Of a stretch of DNA of 64,000 bases, positions 47,535 to 57,543 are shown piece by piece. The notes under the pieces were generated by a model, which was not told the origin of the DNA, did no database searches, and saw only the letters and a list, made by a program, of their open reading frames with translations. The translations under genes were made by a program, and so were the position numbers. Each line of letters starts with the position of its first letter. Positions within the stretch are counted from its first letter, which is position 1. The stretch is from Sedimenticola sp. (lineage in GTDB: Bacteria > Pseudomonadota > Gammaproteobacteria > Chromatiales > Chromatiaceae), in assembly GCA_026992075.1 (NCBI GenBank), contig JALXAM010000007.1, forward strand, positions 1 to 64,000, read 5' to 3'.

Positions 47535-49208
47535 TCAGCCCCCTTTTTTCTCCACCTTGGCCCAGGAGTCGCGCAGCGTCACCACCCGGTTGAACACCAG
47601 TCTGCCTTGCTCCGCCTCCACGGCGTCGCGGCAGAAGTAACCCTCACGCTCGAACTGGAAGCGCTCTCCCGGGGCGGCGTCGGCCAGGGCGGGTTCCACC
47701 ACCGCCTGCACCACCTTGAGGGAATCCGGGTTGAGCAGCTCACCCAGTGGCGCGTCCTCGGCGGCGGGGTTGGGCACCCGGAAGAGGCGGTCGTAGAGGC
47801 GCACCTCCGCCTCCACCCCCTCACTGGCGGAGACCCAGTGGATGACGCCCCGTACCTTGCGCCCCTCAGGGTTACGGCCCAGGGTCTCGGGGTCGTAGTG
47901 GCAGCGCAGCTCGACGACCTCGCCCTGGTCGTTTTTCACCGCCTCGTCGCAGATGATGGTGTAGGCGTTGCGCAGCCGCACCTCGCCGCCGAGCACCAGC
48001 CGCTTGTACTTCTTGTTGGCGCTCTCGCGGAAATCGGCGCGGTCGATGTAGATCTCGCGGGTGAGCTTGAGCTGCCGGCTGCCCATGGCGTCGTCCTTGG
48101 GGTGGTTGGGCGCTTCCAGGGTCTCCACCTTCCCCTCGGGATAGTTGGTGATCACCACCTTGAGGGGATCGAGCACCGCCATGCGCCGGGGGGCGGTGCG
48201 GTCCAGATCCTCGCGGATGCTCGCTTCGAGCACCCCCATCTCCACGGTGCCGTCCACCTTGGTGACGCCGATGCGGTTGCAGAAGTCACGGATGGAGGCG
48301 GGAGTGTAGCCGCGCCTCCGCAACCCGGCGATGGTGGGCATGCGCGGGTCGTCCCAGCCTTCCACATGGCCCTCCTCCACCAGCTGGGTGAGCTTGCGCT
48401 TGCTCATCACCGTGTACTCGAGGTTGAGGCGGGCAAACTCGATCTGGCGTGGGTGGCAGGGCGCGCTGACGTGGTCCAGCACCCAGTCGTAAAGGGGCCG
48501 GTGATCCTCAAACTCCAGGGTGCAGAGGGAGTGGGTGATCCCCTCCAGGGCGTCGGAGATGGGGTGGGTGAAGTCGTACATGGGGTAGATGCACCACTCG
48601 TCGCCCGTCTGGTGGTGGATGGCGCCGCGGCGGATGCGGTAGAGGGTGGGGTCGCGCAGGTTCATGTTGGGCGAGGCCATGTCGATCTTGGCCCGCAGGG
48701 TGCGCGAGCCGTCAGGAAACTCGCCGGCGCGCATGCGGCGAAAGAGATCCAGGTTCTCTTCCACGGAACGGTTGCGGTAGGGGCTCTCGCGCCCGGGCTC
48801 GGTGAGGGTGCCGCGGTACTCGCGCACCTGCTCCGGGGTGAGGTCGCAGACGTAGGCCAGCCCCTTCTCGATCAGCTCCACGGCGAACTGGTAGAGCTGC
48901 TCGAAGTAGTCCGATGCGTAATAGAGACCGGACCACTGGTAGCCGAGCCAGCGCACGTCCTCCTTGATCGCCTCGACATACTCCACGTCCTCCTTGTGGG
49001 GATTGGTGTCGTCGAAGCGCAGGTTGCACTCGCCGCCGTAGTCCTCGGCGATGCCGAAGTTGAGCACGATGGACTTGGCGTGGCCGATGTGGAGATAGCC
49101 GTTGGGCTCCGGCGGGAAACGGGTGTGGATCTTCTCGTGCTTGCCGCTGGCCAGGTCCGCCTCGATGATCTGGCGGATGAAGTTGGTGGGTTTGTTCTGT
49201 TCCGACAT
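47535..49208 (-). CDS. glnS: Glutaminyl-tRNA synthetase
   Basis: [59 protein letters not shown]..., VMSKRKL. Confidence 0.98.
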   Translation of the reverse strand: MSEQNKPTNFIRQIIEADLASGKHEKIHTRFPPEPNGYLHIGHAKSIVLNFGIAEDYGGECNLRFDDTNPHKEDVEYVEAIKEDVRWLGYQWSGLYYASDYFEQLYQFAVELIEKGLAYVCDLTPEQVREYRGTLTEPGRESPYRNRSVEENLDLFRRMRAGEFPDGSRTLRAKIDMASPNMNLRDPTLYRIRRGAIHHQTGDEWCIYPMYDFTHPISDALEGITHSLCTLEFEDHRPLYDWVLDHVSAPCHPRQIEFARLNLEYTVMSKRKLTQLVEEGHVEGWDDPRMPTIAGLRRRGYTPASIRDFCNRIGVTKVDGTVEMGVLEASIREDLDRTAPRRMAVLDPLKVVITNYPEGKVETLEAPNHPKDDAMGSRQLKLTREIYIDRADFRESANKKYKRLVLGGEVRLRNAYTIICDEAVKNDQGEVVELRCHYDPETLGRNPEGRKVRGVIHWVSASEGVEAEVRLYDRLFRVPNPAAEDAPLGELLNPDSLKVVQAVVEPALADAAPGERFQFEREGYFCRDAVEAEQGRLVFNRVVTLRDSWAKVEKKGG

Positions 49209-49234
49209 CGTCTCCTGATCTCAAGTCCGTTATC

Positions 49235-49428
49235 GTCGGGCTGAAGCCCGACCTACATGGGCGGGCACATGACGCAGGTTGGGCAAAGGCGCGCAGCGCC
49301 ATGCCCAACATCTTTCCTGTTCCGTTGGGCACGCTTCGCTTTGCCCAACCTACGGAAACTCCCTCTCCCCCTTGGGGGAGAGGGCCGGGGTGAGGGGGTG
49401 AATCCTGCAACCCGGGCTTCAGCCCGAC
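49235..49428. repeat. Composite repeat block: family C half, family B palindrome, family D, family C half
   Basis: GTCGGGCTGAAGCCCGACCTAC (49235-49256); family B 49274-49353; CCCTCTCCCCCTTGGGGGAGAGGGCCGGGGTGAGGGGG (49361-49400); CCGGGCTTCAGCCCGAC (49412-49428). Confidence 0.85.
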
Positions 49429-50825
49429 ACCCCGTTTTCGATGTATCCGATGGCCCGGTCGATCCGCCGCAGGCAGGCCGCCTTGCCCACCATCTCCATG
49501 GTGAGGTCCAGGTCGGGGGAGGGACTGCCGCCGGTAACGGCAACCCGCAGGGGCATCCCCACCTTGCCGAAGCCCACCTCCAGCTCCTTCGCCACCGCCT
49601 GTAATACAGAATGGATCTCTTCCCGGTGCCAGTCCTCCAGTCCGGCCAGCTTCTTCCGCGCCAGCATCAGCGGCTCCAGGGCCGCAGGCCTGAGCGCCTT
49701 CTTGGCCGCCTTGGGATCGTACTCCTCGAAGTCGCGGTAGTAGAAGGCGGAGATCGCCGCCAGCTCCACCAACGTCTGAGCGCGCTCGCGCTGGGCTTCC
49801 ACCACTTTCACCAGATCCGGCCCCTCGGCCGGGTCGATGTCCAGGTCCCCCATGTGGGGCGAAAGCAGCCGGGCGATGTGGGCCGGGTCCAGGTTCTTGA
49901 TGTAGTGCTGGTTGATCCAGAGCAGCTTCTCGGTGTTGAAGGTGGAGGGCGAGCGGTTCACCTCGGAGAGATCGAACAGTTCCACCATCTCGTCCAGCGA
50001 GAAGATCTCCTGGTCGCCGTGGGACCAGCCCAGCCGCACCAGATAGTTGAGCAGCGCCTCGGGCAGGAAGCCGTCGCGCATGTACTGCATCACGCTCACC
50101 GCGCCGTGGCGCTTGGAGAGTCGCTGGCCGTCGGGACCCAGGATCATGGGCAGGTGGGCGTACTCGGGCACCGGCAGCCCCAGCGCCTGCAGCAGGTTGA
50201 TCTGGCGCGGCGTATTGTTGATGTGGTCGTCGCCGCGGATGACGTGGGTGATGCCCATGTCGGCGTCGTCCACCACCACGGTGAGGTTGTAGGTGGGCGA
50301 GCCGTCGCTGCGGCGGATGATGAGATCGTCCAGCTCGCGGTTGCTCACCCGGATGGTGCCGCGCACCAAGTCGCGAAACACCACCGTGCCCTCCTCCGGG
50401 TTGCGGAAGCGCACCACGTGGGGTTTGTCCGGGTCCACGTCACGGTTGCGGCAGTGGCCGTCGTAGCGCGGCTTGAGCTTCTTGGCCATCTGCTCCTCGC
50501 GCAGCTTCTCCAGCCGCTCCTTGGAGCAGTCACAGCGGTAGGCGAGCCCCTTCTCCAGGAGCTGGTCGATCACCTCGTTGTAACGGTCGAAGCGGTGGGT
50601 CTGGAAGAAAGGTCCCTCGTCGTACTCCAGCCCCAGCCAGGTCATCCCTTCCAGGATGGCGTTCACCGACTCCTGGGTGGAGCGCTCCAGGTCGGTATCC
50701 TCGATGCGCAGGATGAACTTGCCGCCGTGCCTGCGGGCGAAGAGCCAGGAAAAGAGCGCCGTGCGCGCGCCGCCCACGTGCAGATAGCCGGTGGGGCTGG
50801 GGGCGAAACGAGTTCTTATGGTCAT
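49419..50825 (-). CDS. gltX: Glutamyl-tRNA synthetase
   Basis: [49 protein letters not shown]..., [16 protein letters not shown]. Confidence 0.98.
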   Translation of the reverse strand: MTIRTRFAPSPTGYLHVGGARTALFSWLFARRHGGKFILRIEDTDLERSTQESVNAILEGMTWLGLEYDEGPFFQTHRFDRYNEVIDQLLEKGLAYRCDCSKERLEKLREEQMAKKLKPRYDGHCRNRDVDPDKPHVVRFRNPEEGTVVFRDLVRGTIRVSNRELDDLIIRRSDGSPTYNLTVVVDDADMGITHVIRGDDHINNTPRQINLLQALGLPVPEYAHLPMILGPDGQRLSKRHGAVSVMQYMRDGFLPEALLNYLVRLGWSHGDQEIFSLDEMVELFDLSEVNRSPSTFNTEKLLWINQHYIKNLDPAHIARLLSPHMGDLDIDPAEGPDLVKVVEAQRERAQTLVELAAISAFYYRDFEEYDPKAAKKALRPAALEPLMLARKKLAGLEDWHREEIHSVLQAVAKELEVGFGKVGMPLRVAVTGGSPSPDLDLTMEMVGKAACLRRIDRAIGYIENGVSG

Positions 50826-50948
50826 GATCGGCCGTCGGGAGGAAAAGGTGGAATTCTAGCAGGGAACGAAGCGGGGATCCCGGGTGTTCGCTCTGCCGCC
50901 TCTCGTCACCCGTGCCTGATCCGGAAGCCACGGAAAAACACTCCAACT

Positions 50949-50978
50949 GTTCTTGAATTGTTCTATAATAGAACGAAC
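50949..50978 (+). promoter_or_regulatory. Putative LexA operator overlapping a -10 box
   Basis: GTTC-TTGAATT-GTTC-TATAATA-GAAC-GAAC upstream of lexA. The first three half-sites start 11 bp apart; TATAAT lies in one spacer. Confidence 0.75.
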
Positions 50979-50998
50979 CGAGCACCATGGAGCCCGCC

Positions 50999-51631
50999 AT
51001 GACCCGTCGAGATCCACCCAACCTCACCCGCCGCCAGCAGGAGATCTACGAGTACCTGTTGGAGCACCTGCACGAGTTTCCCCATCCCCCCACCCTGGAC
51101 GAACTGTGCCAGGCACTGGGCCTCAGTTCCCGGGGGTCGCTGCACAAGCAGCTCCAGGCGCTGGTGGAAGCGGGCCTCATCGAACCCATGAACAACAAGC
51201 GGCGCGGCGTGCGCCTCACGCCCCCTCCGGCGGAAGAGATCCCGGAGGACGAGCTGGAGTTGCCCCTCTACGGCCGTATCGCGGCCGGCCGTCCCATCGA
51301 GGCCATCGCCGGCCAGGAGACCATCCCGGTACCACCCCCGCTACGCACCGACAAGCCCTGCTACGTGCTGGAGGTGCGGGGAGACTCCATGATCGAGGAG
51401 GGAATCCTGGATGGCGACTGGGTGATCATCGAGCAGCGCGACCACGCCCGCAACGGCGAGATCGTGGTGGCCCTGGTGGATGGCGAGGAAGCCACCCTGA
51501 AGCGGATCGAGCAGAAGCCGGGCAAGGTGATTCTGCACCCCGCCAACAGCGACATGGAACCCATGACCTACCGCCCCGAGCAGGTGCAGATCCAGGGCGT
51601 CCTGGTGGGGCAGATGCGGCGATATCACTGA
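50999..51631 (+). CDS. lexA: LexA repressor
   Basis: TRRQQEIYEYLLEHLHEFPHPPTLDELCQALGL..., cleavage-like AAG (GRIAAGRPIEAI), Ser in EVRGDSMIEEGILDGDWVII, Lys in LVDGEEATLKRI. An alternative start at 50987 is possible. Confidence 0.95.
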   Translation: MTRRDPPNLTRRQQEIYEYLLEHLHEFPHPPTLDELCQALGLSSRGSLHKQLQALVEAGLIEPMNNKRRGVRLTPPPAEEIPEDELELPLYGRIAAGRPIEAIAGQETIPVPPPLRTDKPCYVLEVRGDSMIEEGILDGDWVIIEQRDHARNGEIVVALVDGEEATLKRIEQKPGKVILHPANSDMEPMTYRPEQVQIQGVLVGQMRRYH

Positions 51632-51647
51632 GGGTCCGGAATGGCGC

Positions 51648-52079
51648 TCAGGAATAATAGACGTACTTCTCCAGCTGTTCGATGACGAACTGCTGCTCGT
51701 TGATGATGTCCTTGACGATGTCACCGATGGAGACCAAACCGACCAGCTTGCCCTCCTCCACCACGGGAAGGTGACGGATGCGGTTCTCGGTCATCAGCGC
51801 CATGCATTCGTTGGTGGTGGTCTCCGGGCTCACCACCACCAGCTTGCGGCTCATGATCTCCTCCACCGGCGTGTCCCGTGAGCTCTTTCCCTCCAGGGCC
51901 ACCTTGCAGGTGTAATCACGTTCGGAGAAGAGCCCCACCGGCCTTCCCTGGTCCACCACCACCAGGGAGCCCACGCCCAGTTCCGCCAGCCGCTTGATGG
52001 CGTCGAAGACCTTTTCCCGGGGCGAAACGGTATAGACCTCGCCCCCTTTCTGCCGGAGTATGTCACGGACGGTTTTCAT
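51648..52079 (-). CDS. CBS-domain protein
   Basis: MKTVRDILRQKGGEVYTVSPREKVFDAIKRLAELGVGSLVVVDQGRPVGLFSERDYTCKV..., HLPVVEEGKLVGLVSIGDIVKDI. Confidence 0.92.
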   Translation of the reverse strand: MKTVRDILRQKGGEVYTVSPREKVFDAIKRLAELGVGSLVVVDQGRPVGLFSERDYTCKVALEGKSSRDTPVEEIMSRKLVVVSPETTTNECMALMTENRIRHLPVVEEGKLVGLVSIGDIVKDIINEQQFVIEQLEKYVYYS

Positions 52080-52163
52080 CGCGGTTCCTGCCTTCGGAAA
52101 TGATGCGGTCTTCTTTCAAGAATAGTCGAAAATCCGCCCATTGCCAGAGAGCCGGCGCGGGCC

Positions 52164-53231
52164 TCAGGGTTGACCCATGTGTTCCGCCAGCTTGTCCGCA
52201 TCCGGGGCTTCGATGACGCCCCGCTCGGTGACGATGTAGTCCACCAGGTGCGCCGGGGTGACGTCGAAGACGGGATTCCAGGCGCCGGTCCCCTCCGGCG
52301 CCACCGGCGAGCCGGCACAGTGCAGGATCTCTTCCGCCGCCCGGCTTTCGATGGGGATGGAGGCGCCGTCGGGACACTCCATGTCGATGGTGGAGGTGGG
52401 CGCCGCCACCATGAACTTCACCCCGTGGGCCCGGGCCGCCAGCGCCAGCGCGTAGGTGCCGATCTTGTTGGCCACGTCCCCGTTGGCGGCGATGCGGTCG
52501 GACCCCACCACCACCCAGCCCACGCCTCCGGCGGCCATGCAGGCCGCGGCGGCGCCCTCCACCTGCAGCAGCACGGGAATGCCGTCCCGCACCAGCTCCC
52601 AGGCGGTGAGGCGTGCCCCCTGCAGCCAGGGCCGGGTCTCGTCGGCATGGACCACCTCCACCAGTCCCCGGGCATGGGCGCTGCGAATCACGCCGAGTGC
52701 GGTGCCGTAACCGCCGGTGGCCAGGGCGCCGGCGTTGCAATGGGTGATGATGCCGGTGCGCTCCCGGATGAGGTCGGCGCCGTGTTCCCCCATGGCCCGG
52801 TTGGCGGCCCGGTCCTCCTGATGAATTCGTTGCGCTTCGGACAGCAGCGCCGGTTCCGGGTTCTCCTCCACCGGCAACCTGGAGATGAGCCGTTCCATGC
52901 GGGTCAGGGCCCAGCCCAGGTTCACCGCGGTGGGGCGGGCGCCGGCCAGCAGCGCCAGGGGACCGGCCATCTCCCGCCGCCAGTCGTTCCCTCTTCTGCG
53001 CCAGGCATCGCGCGCCGCCAGCACCACGCCGTAGGCGGCAGTGATGCCGATGGCGGGTGCCCCCCGCACCACCATGGCGGTGATCGCCTGGGCCGCCTCG
53101 GCGGCGGTCTCGCAGCGGACGAAGCGCTCCTCCCGCGGAAGCAGCCGCTGATCCAGGAGCAGCAGGGAATCCTCCTCCCAGAGGATGGCGTCGTCGGCGG
53201 TGACGGGGCGTTGCAATGTGATGCTGTGCAC
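52164..53231 (-). CDS. mtnA: Methylthioribose-1-phosphate isomerase
   Basis: [78 protein letters not shown]. Confidence 0.96.
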   Translation of the reverse strand: MHSITLQRPVTADDAILWEEDSLLLLDQRLLPREERFVRCETAAEAAQAITAMVVRGAPAIGITAAYGVVLAARDAWRRRGNDWRREMAGPLALLAGARPTAVNLGWALTRMERLISRLPVEENPEPALLSEAQRIHQEDRAANRAMGEHGADLIRERTGIITHCNAGALATGGYGTALGVIRSAHARGLVEVVHADETRPWLQGARLTAWELVRDGIPVLLQVEGAAAACMAAGGVGWVVVGSDRIAANGDVANKIGTYALALAARAHGVKFMVAAPTSTIDMECPDGASIPIESRAAEEILHCAGSPVAPEGTGAWNPVFDVTPAHLVDYIVTERGVIEAPDADKLAEHMGQP

Positions 53232-53299
53232 GGGCAGTGGGGACAGGCGGTGAAATTTGGGCTATTTTACCGCTGATTCCCACCGCCAAACGCGAAGAG

Positions 53300-54607
53300 A
53301 TGGAAGCCGACCTCCTGGTTCACGCCTGCTGGATCCTGCCCGTGGAGCCCGCCCGACGGGTGCTGGCGCACCACGCCCTGGCGGTCACCGACGGCAGGAT
53401 CCTGACACTGCTCCCCTCCGCCGAGGCGAGGGAACAGATCCAGGCCAGGAAGGTGGTGGAGCTGCCCCGGCACCTGCTGATGCCGGGGCTGGTGAACGCC
53501 CACACCCATACCCCCATGACCCTCTTCCGCGGGCTGGCGGACGACCTGCCGCTGATGGAATGGCTGCAAGAGCACATCTGGCCTGCGGAACAGCAGTGGG
53601 TGAGCGCCGATTTCGTGGCCGCCGGCAGCCGCCTGGCCATGGCGGAGATGATCCGCAGCGGCACCACCTGTTTCAACGACATGTATTTCTTCCCCGAGGC
53701 CACGGCGGAGGCGGCCCGGGCGGCGGGCATGCGGGCGGTGGTGGGGATGATCCTCATCGATTTCCCCTCGGCCTGGGCCGGCAGCAGCAACGACTACCTG
53801 CAACGGGGGCTGGAGCTGCACGACCGGCTCAAGGGGGATCCCCTGGTGAAGGTGATCTTCTCGCCTCACGCTCCCTACTCGGTCTCCGACGAGCCGCTGC
53901 AGCGGGTGCGCACCCTGGCGGCAGAGCTGGAACTGCCGGTCCACATGCACGTGCACGAAACCGCCCAGGAGGTGGAACAGAGCCTGCGCGAACACGGCCT
54001 GCGCCCCCTGGCGCGGCTGGACCGGCTGGGCCTGCTGGCCCCGGACCTGGTGGCGGTGCACATGACCCAGCTCACCGACGAGGAGATCGGACAGGTGGCG
54101 GAGGCGGGCGTCCAGGTGGTTCACTGTCCCCAGTCCAATCTCAAGCTCGCCTCCGGTTTCTGCCCGGTGCAGCGCCTGCTGCAGGCCGGGGTGAACCTTG
54201 CCCTGGGCACCGACGGGGCCGCCAGCAACAACGACCTGGACATGCTGGCGGAAATCCAGAGCGCCGCCCTGCTGGCCAAGGGGGTGGCCCGGGACCCCGC
54301 CGCCCTGCCCGCCTTCCAGGCGCTGGAAATGGCCACCATCAACGGGGCGCGGGCCCTGGGGCTGGGAAGCGAGATCGGCTCCCTGCTGCCGGGCAAACAG
54401 GCCGACATGATCGCGCTGGAGCTGGAGACCGTCGAAACCACCCCGGTCTTCGATCCTGTCTCCCAGGTGGTCTACGCCGCCGGCCGGGAGCAGGTGACCC
54501 ACGCCTGGGTGGCTGGCCGGCTCCTGATGGCGGACCGGGCGCTGCTCACCCTTGACGAGGCCGCCGTTCTCGACGAGGCGCGCAGCTGGCAGGCCCGCAT
54601 CCGGTAG
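53300..54607 (+). CDS. TRZ/ATZ family amidohydrolase (5'-methylthioadenosine/S-adenosylhomocysteine deaminase-like)
   Basis: MPGLVNAHTHTPMTLFRGLADDLPLMEWLQEHIWPAE..., HMHVHETAQEVEQSL, LALGTDGAASNNDLDML. Confidence 0.93.
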   Translation: MEADLLVHACWILPVEPARRVLAHHALAVTDGRILTLLPSAEAREQIQARKVVELPRHLLMPGLVNAHTHTPMTLFRGLADDLPLMEWLQEHIWPAEQQWVSADFVAAGSRLAMAEMIRSGTTCFNDMYFFPEATAEAARAAGMRAVVGMILIDFPSAWAGSSNDYLQRGLELHDRLKGDPLVKVIFSPHAPYSVSDEPLQRVRTLAAELELPVHMHVHETAQEVEQSLREHGLRPLARLDRLGLLAPDLVAVHMTQLTDEEIGQVAEAGVQVVHCPQSNLKLASGFCPVQRLLQAGVNLALGTDGAASNNDLDMLAEIQSAALLAKGVARDPAALPAFQALEMATINGARALGLGSEIGSLLPGKQADMIALELETVETTPVFDPVSQVVYAAGREQVTHAWVAGRLLMADRALLTLDEAAVLDEARSWQARIR

Positions 54608-54670
54608 GAGCGGCGTCCTCGCCGCGAACACCCCGGACCACCTGGTTCGGCGCGGGGACGCGCCTCCTGC
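54604..54670. repeat. REP-like family A copy 4 (inverted pair)
   Basis: GTAGGAGCGGCGTCCTCGCCGCGAA ... TTCGGCGCGGGGACGCGCCTCCTGC; its TAG is the stop codon of the preceding gene. Confidence 0.82.
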
Positions 54671-54722
54671 ATGACCGAGGGGTGGTAGAATGAAATCAAT
54701 AACCCCACGACACCTGAACCCC

Positions 54723-55436
54723 ATGTCCCACATCAACGTCGATCCCGCCGAGATCAGCAAGTTCGAGGAGCTGGCCGCCCGCTGGTGGGACCTCAACAGC
54801 GAATTCGGACCGCTGCACCAGATCAACCCCCTGCGCCTGGAGTACATCGAACGCCAGGCCGGCGGCCTTGCCGGGAAGAAGGTGGTGGACGTAGGTTGCG
54901 GCGGCGGCATCCTGGCCGAGTCCATGGCCGCAAAAGGAGCGCAGGTCACCGGCATCGACATGGGGGGCAGCAACCTGGAGGTGGCCCGGCTGCACCTGCT
55001 GGAGAGCGGCCTGGAGGTGGACTACCGACAGGTCTCGGCAGAGCTGCTGGCCGAGGAGCAGCCCGGCCATTACGACCTGGTCACCTGCATGGAGATGCTG
55101 GAGCACGTGCCCGACCCCGCCTCGGTGGTGCGCGCCTGCGCCACCCTGGCCCGGCCCGGCGGCTGCGTGGTCTTCTCCACCATCAACCGCAACCCCAAGT
55201 CCTATCTCTTTGCCATCGTGGGCGCCGAATACCTGCTTCACCTGCTGCCCAAGGGCACCCACGACTACAGCCGATTCATCCGCCCCTCGGAGCTGGGCCG
55301 TTGGACCCGGGAGGCCGGGCTGGAGACCCGCGATCTCACCGGTATGACCTACAACCCCTTCACACGGATCTACCGTCTGGATCCCGACGACGTGGATGTC
55401 AACTACCTGATGGCCACGGAGCGGCCGGCCGCATGA
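54723..55436 (+). CDS. ubiG: Ubiquinone biosynthesis O-methyltransferase UbiG
   Basis: [44 protein letters not shown]..., [39 protein letters not shown]. Confidence 0.97.
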   Translation: MSHINVDPAEISKFEELAARWWDLNSEFGPLHQINPLRLEYIERQAGGLAGKKVVDVGCGGGILAESMAAKGAQVTGIDMGGSNLEVARLHLLESGLEVDYRQVSAELLAEEQPGHYDLVTCMEMLEHVPDPASVVRACATLARPGGCVVFSTINRNPKSYLFAIVGAEYLLHLLPKGTHDYSRFIRPSELGRWTREAGLETRDLTGMTYNPFTRIYRLDPDDVDVNYLMATERPAA

Positions 55437-56149
55437 AATCCGCCCCCGCGGTGCTCTTCGACCTCGACGGCACCCTGGCCGATACCGCTCCCGATCTGGC
55501 CGATGCCCTGAACGCCACCCTGCGCGCCTATGGGCGCGACCCGCTTCCCTTCGAGGCGATCCGGCCGGTGGTCTCCCACGGCGGCATCGCCCTGGTGCGG
55601 CTCGGTTTCGGGCTGGAGCCGGAAGATCCCGGCTTCGAGGAGCGGCGCCAGCACCTGCTGCAACACTACCGCGAGAATCTCTGCCGCCGCACCCGCCTCT
55701 TCCCCGGCATGGAGGCCGTGCTGCGGAAGCTCGGGGCCCGCCGCATCCCCTGGGGCGTGGTCACCAACAAGCCGGCCTGGCTCACCGATCCCCTGTTGCG
55801 GCAGCTTCCGCTGCCGTCGCCACCGGCCTGCGTGGTGAGCGGCGACAGCTGTCCCGAACGCAAGCCCCACCCCATGCCCCTGCTCCACGCCTGCGACATT
55901 CTCGGCTGCGCCCCCGGCCAGACCTTCTACGTGGGCGATGCCGAGCGGGACATGCAGGCCGGCAAGGCCGCCGGCATGACCACCGTCTGCGCCCTGTTCG
56001 GTTACTTCCAGCCCCACGACGAGCCCCGTCGATGGCCCGCCGATCACTACATCGAACACCCTGAAGAGCTGCTGGAACTGCTTGCGGACCCTGCCGATGA
56101 AACCACCTCTTCCCCTGCTGCTCCTGCTGCCCTTGGTGGCAACGGCTGA
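55433..56149 (+). CDS. mupP: HAD phosphatase, Gph/MupP-like (likely N-acetylmuramic acid 6-phosphate phosphatase by synteny)
   Basis: [21 protein letters not shown]...; sits between ubiG and a yciK homolog as in Pseudomonas mtnA-PA3170-ubiG-mupP-yciK. Confidence 0.8.
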   Translation: MKSAPAVLFDLDGTLADTAPDLADALNATLRAYGRDPLPFEAIRPVVSHGGIALVRLGFGLEPEDPGFEERRQHLLQHYRENLCRRTRLFPGMEAVLRKLGARRIPWGVVTNKPAWLTDPLLRQLPLPSPPACVVSGDSCPERKPHPMPLLHACDILGCAPGQTFYVGDAERDMQAGKAAGMTTVCALFGYFQPHDEPRRWPADHYIEHPEELLELLADPADETTSSPAAPAALGGNG

Positions 56150-56468
56150 CCCCGGCGCTCTTTCCCCGGACTGCGCCACGACCGGCGCCAACAGCGTGGT
56201 CTCCGCCTGCCTGGAAAAGGCGCTGCAAGCGCAGCAGGCCCGGCTGGAGCAGGCCCTGCACCAGGCACTGAAAGCCCTGCCGCCACCACGCCGGGCGGAG
56301 CTGCAGCGGACCCAGGAACTCTGGCGTCAGTACCGGGACGCCAAGTGCCGTCTCCTCTACACGCCGGAGAGCGGCAGCGGAGGATTGCTCGACATGCAGC
56401 AGTGCCTGCTGGACGAGACTTGCCGGCGCACCGGAGAGCTGGCGGGACCAGCGAATCCAGGGCCGTGA
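56097..56468 (+). CDS. DUF1311/LprI-like secreted small protein; starts inside the mupP-like ORF
   Basis: [26 protein letters not shown]..., ELQRTQELWRQYRDAKCRLLY, CLLDETCRRTGEL. Confidence 0.75.
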   Translation: MKPPLPLLLLLPLVATADPGALSPDCATTGANSVVSACLEKALQAQQARLEQALHQALKALPPPRRAELQRTQELWRQYRDAKCRLLYTPESGSGGLLDMQQCLLDETCRRTGELAGPANPGP

Positions 56469-56554
56469 GTCATTGAAAAGCGGGGTGGGCGCCTGATCGG
56501 AAAACTTGCTGGTAAGATAGCCGCTTCCACCGGAACCAACCCCGCAAAGAAGCC

Positions 56555-57295
56555 ATGCAGGACTATCAGCCCCCTGCCGATCTGCTGAAGGATCGGGTCA
56601 TCCTGGTCACCGGCGCCGGCGACGGCATCGGCCGCGCCGCCTCCCTCGCTTTCGCCCGCCACGGCGCGTCGGTGGTGCTGCTGGGCAAGACCCTGGCCAA
56701 GCTGGAGAAGGTGTACGACGAAATCGAGGCGGCAGGCTGCCCCATGCCGGCCATCTACCCCATGCACCTGGAGGGAGCCACCCCGCACGAGTTCGACGAG
56801 CTGGCGCTCAAGCTGGAGGAGACCTTCGGCCGGCTGGATGGCGTGCTGCACAACGCCGCCGCCCTCCCCTACCTCAGCCGCATCAAGGACTACGACGCCG
56901 AGGACTGGCACAAGGTGATGCAGGTGAACCTGAATGCCCCCTTCATGCTCACCCAGGCGGTGCTGCCACTGCTGCTGCAGGCCGACGACGCCTCCCTGGT
57001 GTTCACCTCGGACAGCGTGGGCCGGAAGGGGCGCGCCTTCTGGGGTGCCTACGCGGCCAGCAAATTCGGCCTGGAGGGGCTGATGCAGGTGCTGGCCGAA
57101 GAGCTGGAAAACAGCAACATCCGGGTGAACAGTATCGATCCCGGCCCCACCCGCACCGAACTGCGCAAGCGGATCTTCCCCGGAGAGGATCCGCAGACCG
57201 TGAAGCCGCCCGAAGACCTCATGCCGTTCTATCTCTGGCTCATGGGTCCCGACAGCAGGGGCACCCACGGCCAGGCCCTGAGTTACCGGGAATGA
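56555..57295 (+). CDS. yciK: YciK-family SDR oxidoreductase
   Basis: MQDYQPPADLLKDRVILVTGAGDGIGRAASLAFARHGASVVLLGKTLAKLEKVYDEIE..., GAYAASKFGLEGLMQVLAEEL. Confidence 0.94.
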   Translation: MQDYQPPADLLKDRVILVTGAGDGIGRAASLAFARHGASVVLLGKTLAKLEKVYDEIEAAGCPMPAIYPMHLEGATPHEFDELALKLEETFGRLDGVLHNAAALPYLSRIKDYDAEDWHKVMQVNLNAPFMLTQAVLPLLLQADDASLVFTSDSVGRKGRAFWGAYAASKFGLEGLMQVLAEELENSNIRVNSIDPGPTRTELRKRIFPGEDPQTVKPPEDLMPFYLWLMGPDSRGTHGQALSYRE

Positions 57296-57543
57296 TCACC
57301 GTCTTTCACCCGCTAAACTCCATCGAGGCCCATCTGGTGAAGATCCTCCTCGCCGGCGAGGGGATCGAAGCACGGGTGCTGGGCGACCACCTGCAGGGGG
57401 GTGTGGGCGAGCTTCCCGCCCTGGGAACCTTGCAGGTGCAGGTGAAAGAAGAACACGAGGCCCGGGCACGGGCGGTGATCGAAGGCTGGCGACAGGAGCG
57501 GGACGAGGAGGACGATTCCTGGATTCCGCCCGAACTGAAATGA
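57292..57543 (+). CDS. DUF2007-like putative signal-transducing protein
   Basis: MITVFHPLNSIEAHLVKILLAGEGIEARVLGDHLQGGVGELPALGTLQVQV. Confidence 0.85.
   Translation: MITVFHPLNSIEAHLVKILLAGEGIEARVLGDHLQGGVGELPALGTLQVQVKEEHEARARAVIEGWRQERDEEDDSWIPPELK

Noticed and set aside
47403-49244. 613-aa plus-strand ORF through repeat R2 and glnS
   Set aside because: Starts inside a palindromic repeat and is antisense to glnS; no domain evidence.
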